The position numbers were made by a program, and so were the translations under genes. This document shows, piece by piece, positions 58,989-64,000 of a DNA stretch of 64,000 nucleotides. The stretch is from Nocardioides sp. (lineage in GTDB: Bacteria; Actinomycetota; Actinomycetes; Propionibacteriales; Nocardioidaceae): contig NZ_JASLGR010000044.1 of assembly GCF_030150155.1 (NCBI RefSeq), forward strand, positions 62,001-126,000, given 5' to 3'. Below the pieces are notes generated by a model, which saw only the letters and a program-made list of their open reading frames with translations, had not been told where the DNA came from and searched no databases. The number at the start of each line of letters is the position of its first letter. Within the stretch, counting starts at the first letter, position 1.

Positions 58989-59040
58989 ACCCTACGAGTC
59001 ATCCCAGGGAGAGCGCAAACGAATTAATTCATTTGTTTCT
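58989..59040 (-). promoter_or_regulatory. whiB7 promoter with AT-rich WhiB7 target
   Basis: On the minus strand TTGCGC (59018-59013), an 18-base spacer and TAGGGT (58994-58989). Directly upstream is AAACAAATGAATTAATTCG, the AT-rich block that the WhiB7 AT-hook binds beside the -35 box. This matches autoactivated whiB7 promoters. Transcription should start near 58982, giving a leader of about 340 bases. Confidence 0.8.
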
Positions 59041-59065
59041 GAACGTGCTTCTGAACGCGCCTGGA

Positions 59066-61117
59066 TCAGGCGGAGACGTGGGCCTGAACGACCTCGAGCA
59101 CTGCCTCGCCGTAGGTCTCCAGCTTGGTCCGCCCGACACCGTGCAGACGGAGCAGCTGAGCCATCGAGGTCGGCGCGGCCTCGGCGATCGCCTCCAGGGT
59201 GGCGTCGGTGAAGACCACGAACGCAGGCTTGGAGATCTCCTCCGCGGTCGCCTTGCGCCACGAGCGCAGCGCCTCGAACAGCGCCTCGTCGTACGGCGCC
59301 GGGCACTCCTCGTGACGGCGTCGGGCCTTCTCGGTCGACGTGGTCAGCGGCCGGCCGCAGCCCTGGCACATCCGGGCGCCGCGGCTGCCGCGGGAGGCGG
59401 CCGGGGCGGGACGGGCGGAGTCGGGCAGCAGCGGCTCCAGGAACCGCGAGGGCTTGCGAGAGCCGCGCCCGCCGGGCTGGCGAGCGGCAGCCCACGACAG
59501 CGACAGGTCGCGTCGGGCGCGGGTGATGCCGACGTACAGCAGGCGTCGTTCCTCCTCGATCGCGGCCGGCGAGTCGAGGGAGTAGGAGAACGGCAGCGTG
59601 CCGTCCTGGAGGCCGACGAGGAAGACCGAGTCCCACTCCAGGCCCTTGGCGGCGTGGAACGTCGCCAAGGTGACCGAGTCGGCGACGGGGGCGTGCTGGT
59701 CGGCGGCGCGATGGTCGAGGTCGTCGACGAAGTCGGAGAGGCTCGCCGACGGGTTGGCCTCGACGTACGCCGTGGCCTGGTCGACCAGGGCCTGCCAGGA
59801 CTCCCACCGGTCGCGGACCTGGCCCCGCGCCGAGGGCGGCTGCTGGGTCCAGCCCATCCCGGCCAGGGTGGCGTGCACCGTCTCCAGCAGCTCGTCGGCC
59901 TCACCGGAGCGGGCCGCACCGCGAAGCCGGGTGACGGCCTCACGGACCTCGGCACGGTCGAAGAAGCGTGCCGCACCGCGCACCGTGTAGGGGATGCTCG
60001 CCGCCGACAGAGCCTCCTCGTAGGCCTCGGACTGGGCGTTGATCCGGAACAGGATCGCGATCTCGGAGTAGGGCCGGCCCTCGGCCCGCAGCGCCTTGAT
60101 CTGGGCCGCCACCGCGCTGGCCTCGGCGACCTCGTCGGTGCGGCCGAAGAAGCCGACCGCGGGCCCCGCCGGACGCTGGGCGCGCAGGTCGACGCCGGCC
60201 GACTCGGTGCCCTTGAGCAGGTCGTTGGCGATGGTGATCACCTGCGGCGTGGAGCGGTAGTTGCGGACCAGCTCGATCGAGGTGACGTGGTCGAACTTGC
60301 GGGTGAAGCCGCGCAGGTAGTCGGCGTCGGCACCAGCGAAGGAGTAGATGGTCTGCGCCGGATCGCCCACGACGCAGATCTCGTCGCGGCCACCGAGCCA
60401 CAGGTCGAGCAGGGCCGACTGGAGCGGGGAGACGTCTTGGAACTCGTCGACGACGAACCACTTGTACTGCCGGCGCACCTGGGCCGCGACCCGTTCGTCC
60501 TCGGCGAGCATCCCGGCGGTGAGGAGGAGCACGTCCTCCATGTCCATCCGGCCCTGGCCGCGCTTGGTCTCCTCGTAGGCGGCGAAGACCTTGCCCACCG
60601 AGGCCGGATCGACGCCGTCGACCGAGCGACCGCGCCGCGGTGCGACCTGGGCGTAGGAGTCGGGGTGGACGTTGGAGACCTTGGCCCACTCGATCTCGGA
60701 GGCGAGGTCGCGCAGGGTGGCCTGGTCGGTGCTCATCCGCTGCCGCCGGGCCGCCTGGCCGACGATCGGGAGCTTGGACTCGATCAGCGAAGGCAGCTCG
60801 GTCTTGTAGACGTGCGGCCAGAAGTAGCGCAGCTGGCGCAGCGCGGCGGAGTGGAAGGTGCGGGCCTGAACCGCCCCGGCGCCCATCCCCCGCAGCCGCG
60901 CCCGCATCTCGCCGGCGGCGCGGGTGGTGAAGGTGACGGCGAGGATCTCGCTGGGGGCGTAGACGCCGGTGGCGACGCCGTACGCGATCCGGTGCGTGAT
61001 CGCCCTGGTCTTGCCCGTGCCGGCTCCGGCCAGGACCCGCACGGGGCCTCGCAACGCCTCGGCGACCCGCCGCTGCTCGGGGTCCAGCGCGTCGAGCAGA
61101 AGGTCGGGGTCAGGCAC
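59066..61117 (-). CDS. uvrD2: ATP-dependent DNA helicase UvrD2
   Basis: A 683-residue superfamily 1A helicase. Motif I is AGAGTGKTRAI near residue 32, motif II VVDEFQDVSP near 225, motif III GDPAQTIYSFAGA near 255, motif V FHAAKGLEWD near 497 and motif VI YVGITRARRDLSLS near 535. The C-terminal quarter has a CxxC zinc element (CQGCGRP and a later Cys) and an HRDC domain (RLHGVGRTKLETYGEAVLEV), the layout of actinobacterial UvrD2. GTG 61117 starts MPDPDLLLDALDPEQ. It unwinds DNA 3' to 5'; in mycobacteria the helicase domain is essential. Confidence 0.95.
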   Translation of the reverse strand: MPDPDLLLDALDPEQRRVAEALRGPVRVLAGAGTGKTRAITHRIAYGVATGVYAPSEILAVTFTTRAAGEMRARLRGMGAGAVQARTFHSAALRQLRYFWPHVYKTELPSLIESKLPIVGQAARRQRMSTDQATLRDLASEIEWAKVSNVHPDSYAQVAPRRGRSVDGVDPASVGKVFAAYEETKRGQGRMDMEDVLLLTAGMLAEDERVAAQVRRQYKWFVVDEFQDVSPLQSALLDLWLGGRDEICVVGDPAQTIYSFAGADADYLRGFTRKFDHVTSIELVRNYRSTPQVITIANDLLKGTESAGVDLRAQRPAGPAVGFFGRTDEVAEASAVAAQIKALRAEGRPYSEIAILFRINAQSEAYEEALSAASIPYTVRGAARFFDRAEVREAVTRLRGAARSGEADELLETVHATLAGMGWTQQPPSARGQVRDRWESWQALVDQATAYVEANPSASLSDFVDDLDHRAADQHAPVADSVTLATFHAAKGLEWDSVFLVGLQDGTLPFSYSLDSPAAIEEERRLLYVGITRARRDLSLSWAAARQPGGRGSRKPSRFLEPLLPDSARPAPAASRGSRGARMCQGCGRPLTTSTEKARRRHEECPAPYDEALFEALRSWRKATAEEISKPAFVVFTDATLEAIAEAAPTSMAQLLRLHGVGRTKLETYGEAVLEVVQAHVSA

Positions 61118-61162
61118 GCGATCAACCCTAGACTCCCCCGCCGACAGAACCCGATCGACGGG

Positions 61163-61621
61163 TCAGTCGCAGTAGTCGCAGGCCTTCGAGCCGGCCGGCA
61201 GCTGCATGAAGCAGCGCGGGCAGACCGCCGGGGCGGGCGTCTCGGGCACGGCCGGGGTCGGCCGGGCGGTGGCGCGGGTCGGCCGCGCGGAGCCGGGCAC
61301 CCGCGAGCGGGCGGACTTGAGGGTGTCGGCGGCGATCGCCTCGCGCAGGCTCATCACGGTCAGCTCGAGCCGGGTCAGGACCGTCCGCAGGTCGGCGGGC
61401 AGCTCGTCCTCGCTCAGCAGGTCACCGGTGAGCTTGCGGTACGCCGCCACGACCAGCACCCGGGCGTCGTACTGCTTCCCGCGCTCGACCACCATCAGGT
61501 CGGCGGCCTCGGCGTCGAGGCCGAGCTCCTCGTAGCGCTCGCTCAGCGCCTCCGGATCCTTCGGGTAGTCCCGGATGGCCGCGAGAAGGTTGATCTTGGA
61601 CAGGCGACCTAGGGAAGACAC
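61163..61621 (-). CDS. conserved protein with C-terminal zinc ribbon
   Basis: A 152-residue protein. GTG 61621 is chosen because MSSLGRLSKINLLAAIRDYP begins a compact helical domain (residues 1-95); the frame up to 61702 overlaps the nitrilase-family gene. A Pro/Ala/Thr linker (105-130) precedes a zinc ribbon CPRC ... CDYC at the very C-terminus. No family with known function is recognised. It lies between uvrD2 and the amidase gene, all on the minus strand, and may be cotranscribed with uvrD2. Confidence 0.78.
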   Translation of the reverse strand: MSSLGRLSKINLLAAIRDYPKDPEALSERYEELGLDAEAADLMVVERGKQYDARVLVVAAYRKLTGDLLSEDELPADLRTVLTRLELTVMSLREAIAADTLKSARSRVPGSARPTRATARPTPAVPETPAPAVCPRCFMQLPAGSKACDYCD

Positions 61622-61625
61622 ACCC

Positions 61626-62453
61626 TCAGGGTAAGGACTCCGTGCCCGGCCGAGCCAGTTTGACGTCGGCCCGGCGGACGGACCGGACACCGAGGTCGGC
61701 ACGTCGCTCGGCCCACATCCGCTGCCCGGCCCGCGCCTGCGCGATCAGGTCGGGGTCGAGCGCGGCGATCGCGAGCCCCTCGCCGCCCTCGACCCGGGCC
61801 ACCGCCGTGCCGAACGGGTCGTAGATCGCGGTGCCGCCGATGAAGGAGCTCGGCGCCCCGACCAGGCCCGCGAACGCGACGTAGATCCCGTTGTCCAGAG
61901 CCCGTGCGGCCATGTGCAGCTCGCAACGGCGCTCGCCGCCGGGGAAGAACGCCCCGCTGCACAGGTAGGCCTCGACGCCGTCGGCCGCCGCGTCAGCGGC
62001 GTGCTCGGGGAAGTTCGCGTCGTAGCAGACCGCCAGGCCGAGCCGCCGCTCGGCGACGACCAGGCTCGCCCCGCCCTCACCGGCGACGAAGCGGTGCCGC
62101 TCGGAGGCGTAGAGATGCTGCTTCGCGTACGCCGCCACGGGCCGCTCCCCCGGCGCCAGCACCACATCGGCCAGCCGAGCCGCCCCAGCACCGGAGAGTG
62201 CGGTGTTGAGCACCACCACCGCACCGGTCTCCTCGACCGCCGCCTGGAGCGGGGCGACCCACCGGTCCTCGTCGAGCCGCGGCAGCGCGCGGGCGAACAC
62301 CTGGTCGTCGTACCCGGTGACGAAGGCCTCCGGGAAGAGCACCACGTCGGCCCCGGCCTCGGCCGCGCGGCGCACCCACCGGGCCGCGGAGGCGACATTG
62401 CGCTCGACCTCGCCGGGGAGCGCTTCGGCCTGGACGGCGGCGAGGGTGAGCAC
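61626..62453 (-). CDS. carbon-nitrogen hydrolase (nitrilase superfamily amidase)
   Basis: A 275-residue nitrilase-superfamily amidase. The triad is Glu in LFPEAFVTGYD near residue 42, Lys in AYAKQHLYASE near 110 and Cys in AVCYDANFPE near 142. The tail LARPGTESLP is short. It hydrolyses an amide or carbamoyl substrate; the family includes omega-amidases and many uncharacterised enzymes. GTG 62453 follows GAGCAGGT. The divergent SDR gene starts 105 bases away, with a KstR-like operator between them. Confidence 0.9.
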   Translation of the reverse strand: MLTLAAVQAEALPGEVERNVASAARWVRRAAEAGADVVLFPEAFVTGYDDQVFARALPRLDEDRWVAPLQAAVEETGAVVVLNTALSGAGAARLADVVLAPGERPVAAYAKQHLYASERHRFVAGEGGASLVVAERRLGLAVCYDANFPEHAADAAADGVEAYLCSGAFFPGGERRCELHMAARALDNGIYVAFAGLVGAPSSFIGGTAIYDPFGTAVARVEGGEGLAIAALDPDLIAQARAGQRMWAERRADLGVRSVRRADVKLARPGTESLP

Positions 62454-62506
62454 CTGCTCAGCCTAGGGTCGCGGCCGTCCGCACCGCCGCGCAGACCGCG
62501 ACCACC

Positions 62507-62520
62507 TAGAACATGTTCTA
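62507..62520. promoter_or_regulatory. KstR-like TetR operator
   Basis: TAGAACATGTTCTA, a perfect 14-bp palindrome that fits the published KstR motif TnnAACnnGTTnnA. It is 37 bases upstream of the SDR start and 53 bases upstream of the divergent amidase. KstR represses cholesterol catabolism in mycobacteria and rhodococci; related TetR proteins share such sites. Confidence 0.6.
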
Positions 62521-62557
62521 CTATTGCCTCACCTCTCCCCTGCCGACAGGACTCCCC

Positions 62558-63370
62558 ATGCGCACCCTGCACAACCGCGTCGCCGTGATCACCGGTGCCG
62601 GCTCCGGCATCGGCCGTGAGATCGCCCTGGACCTCGCCACGAGGGGCTGCCACATCGCCGCGGTCGACATCCGTCCCGAGGGGATCGAGGAGACCGCGGC
62701 GGCGGTGCGTGAGCTCGGTCGGCACGCCTCCACCCATGTCGCCGACGTCTCCGACGCCACCCGGATGGCGGCGCTGCCAGCGGAGGTGGTCGCCGCGCAC
62801 GGGCGGGTGCACATCCTGGTCAACAACGCCGGTGTGACCTCAGCAGGTGTCTTCGAGCAGGAGCGGATCGAGGACCTGCAGTGGATCGTCGGGATCAACA
62901 TGTGGGGCGTCGTGCACGGCTGCCATGCGTTCCTGCCGCTGCTCAAGGAGGCCGACGAGGCGCACATCGTCAACGTCTCCTCGATGGTCGGACTGATGGG
63001 GATGCCGCACAACGCCAGCTACGCGCTGACCAAGGGGGCGGTGAAGACCTTCTCCGAGGCGCTCCGTGCCGAGTTGGTCGCCACCGAGGTCGGCGTCACC
63101 ACCGTCTTCCCCGGCGCCCACCGGACCGCGATCACCGAGGGCGCCCGCGGCTCGATGGGCACCAAGCTCACCGAGATGGGGCGCTCCCGGTTCACCGGCA
63201 TCGCGATGCGCTCCCCCCAGCGCCTGGCCCGTCGGGTCGGCAACGCCATCGAGCACGGCCGGGCCCGGGTCGTGGCCGGCCCGGACGCCCACCTGATCGA
63301 CGCCTGGGCGCGGATCGCGCCGGGCCGGATCGGCCTACTGGGTCACGTGACGGGGCGCGGGGCGTCCTGA
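62558..63370 (+). CDS. short-chain dehydrogenase/reductase
   Basis: A 270-residue classical SDR. ITGAGSGIGREIAL near residue 13 is the cofactor loop, LVNNAG near 88, and the catalytic tetrad is Ser in VNVSSMVG near 143 with Tyr and Lys in YALTKGA near 157-161. The Asp at AAVDIRPEG near 38 suggests NAD(H). ATG 62558 has AGGA upstream; ATG 62513 would put the operator inside the gene. The C-terminal 50 residues resemble SDRs of lipid and steroid metabolism. Control by a KstR-like repressor is suggested by the operator. Confidence 0.9.
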   Translation: MRTLHNRVAVITGAGSGIGREIALDLATRGCHIAAVDIRPEGIEETAAAVRELGRHASTHVADVSDATRMAALPAEVVAAHGRVHILVNNAGVTSAGVFEQERIEDLQWIVGINMWGVVHGCHAFLPLLKEADEAHIVNVSSMVGLMGMPHNASYALTKGAVKTFSEALRAELVATEVGVTTVFPGAHRTAITEGARGSMGTKLTEMGRSRFTGIAMRSPQRLARRVGNAIEHGRARVVAGPDAHLIDAWARIAPGRIGLLGHVTGRGAS

Positions 63371-63414
63371 GCCCGCATGGGAACAAACCCTCGCCCCCAG
63401 CTCGTTGGCCCGAC

Positions 63415-63666
63415 ATGAGCACTGCGACCTTCACGATGTACTCCACCCCCTGGTGCGGCTACTGCCAGCGCCTCAAGGCCCAGCTCGGCCGCGAGGGGAT
63501 CACCTTCGAGGAGATCGACATCGAAGCGGTGCCGGGCACCGCGGAGATCGTGGAGAAGGTCAACAACGGCAACCGGACCGTGCCCACGCTGGTCTACAGC
63601 GACGGCTCCGCGCAGACCAACCCGAGCCTGCGCGACGTCAAGGAGAAGCTGGCCTCCCTCGGCTGA
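63415..63666 (+). CDS. mrx1: mycoredoxin (glutaredoxin-like, CGYC)
   Basis: An 83-residue thioredoxin-fold protein. STPWCGYCQRLK carries the active-site Cys14 and Cys17, and VPTLVYSDG near residue 56 carries the cis-proline. CGYC and length match mycoredoxin-1, which reduces mycothiol mixed disulfides in actinobacteria. ATG 63415 is the family start, although its ribosome site is weak. It lies 44 bases after the SDR gene. Confidence 0.9.
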   Translation: MSTATFTMYSTPWCGYCQRLKAQLGREGITFEEIDIEAVPGTAEIVEKVNNGNRTVPTLVYSDGSAQTNPSLRDVKEKLASLG

Positions 63667-63705
63667 GGCCTGCCCCCGGCCGCGTCGCGATGCGATGATG
63701 CCCCT

Positions 63706-64000
63706 ATGGGCATCTCCACTCGACTGCTGAACGACGGCGAGGACGTCGTCGTCAGCACGCGCACGCACCCCAAGGCGCTGATCCTCCCGGCCATCGTGCT
63801 GGTGGTCAGCCTCGCGATCGGGCTGGCGGTGCAGATCCGCACCAGCACCGCGATCCTCCAGATCGTGGTCTGGATCCTGGTCGTGGCCGCGTTCGTGATC
63901 TGGTGTGTGTGGCCGTTGATGAACTGGCTCGCGGCGACGTACACGATCACCAACCGTCGCCTGATCACCCGGCACGGGGTGCTGACCCGGCGCGGGCACG
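63706..64000 (+). CDS. PH (bacterial pleckstrin-like) domain membrane protein, 3' end outside window
   Basis: The frame begins at ATG 63706 and runs off the right edge. The first 98 residues show the YdbS/bPH_2 arrangement: LLNDGEDVVVSTRTHPKALI, two membrane segments (ILPAIVLVVSLAIGLAV and IVVWILVVAAFVIWCVW) and the start of the PH strand YTITNRRLITRHGVLTR. Such proteins are widespread in actinobacteria with no established role. No clear ribosome site is visible before the ATG. Confidence 0.85.
   Translation, partial: MGISTRLLNDGEDVVVSTRTHPKALILPAIVLVVSLAIGLAVQIRTSTAILQIVVWILVVAAFVIWCVWPLMNWLAATYTITNRRLITRHGVLTRRGH

Noticed and set aside
59033..61612. A plus-strand open frame of about 860 codons opposite uvrD2.
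   Set aside because: uvrD2 on the minus strand has every helicase motif; the opposite translation is low-complexity shadow.

Overview
The window comes from a high-GC actinobacterium, most likely Nocardioides or a close relative. The evidence is the strong G/C third-position bias, the many GTG starts, the uvrD2-whiB7 pair, a mycoredoxin, a UPF0182/YlbL/PPA1309 block, DUF2510 and DUF5679 proteins and a DUF2342 metalloprotease. No rRNA operon or replication gene is present, so genus placement is inference.

1-18.9 kb is a catabolic cluster. A minus-strand operon (10045 down to 1329) encodes a type I extradiol dioxygenase, an HsaA-like flavin monooxygenase, an RbsBCA-type ABC importer, a meta-cleavage-product hydrolase, a second alpha/beta hydrolase that has lost its catalytic Asp and His, and an amidohydrolase. 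A second minus-strand operon (15505 down to 10231) encodes an AMP-forming ligase, a class II aldolase, an FMN alpha-hydroxyacid oxidase, a D-2-hydroxyacid dehydrogenase and an unknown protein. Divergent from it are an unknown protein, a luciferase-like flavoprotein, a FadR-type GntR regulator and an HsaB-like flavin reductase. Three copies of one 16-bp palindrome lie in the control regions, which suggests one regulator. The implied logic is import, CoA activation, ortho-hydroxylation, meta ring cleavage and C-C hydrolysis of an unidentified aromatic compound.

19-22.4 kb holds a LapA-like membrane protein, a membrane protein fused to a PI-PLC-like domain, and a GAF-GGDEF protein. 22.4-25.6 kb is a small A/T-richer island at the 3' end of a tRNA-fMet gene. 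It carries a two-gene Septu-like defence system (PtuA-like ATPase, PtuB-like HNH nuclease), an integrase remnant and a degenerate left attachment repeat. A second tRNA-fMet lies 9.5 kb away.

25.6-35.1 kb is accessory metabolism: an MBL hydrolase, a deaminase-like amidohydrolase, a TetR regulator with its operator, three MFS transporters, an alpha/beta hydrolase and an FAD monooxygenase. 35.2-44.6 kb has a RimK-type ligase divergent from its zinc/aspartic protease partner, a DUF4032 protein, and a carbohydrate ABC importer with a GH1 beta-glucosidase.

44.7-64 kb is mostly conserved actinobacterial genome: HtrA protease, UPF0182, PPA1309, YlbL, MoaE, DUF2342 protease, Nudix, YgjP-like peptidase and PHP phosphoesterase. 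Next is a 440-bp spacer with a DnaA-box-like cluster and a branched leader RNA before a DUF5679 protein. Then come a lone TOMM-type E1-like protein flanked by 22-bp tandem repeats, ASCH and VOC proteins, whiB7 with a complete attenuator leader (AT-rich promoter, uORF, terminator), uvrD2, a nitrilase-family hydrolase, an SDR with a KstR-like operator, a mycoredoxin and a truncated PH-domain protein.
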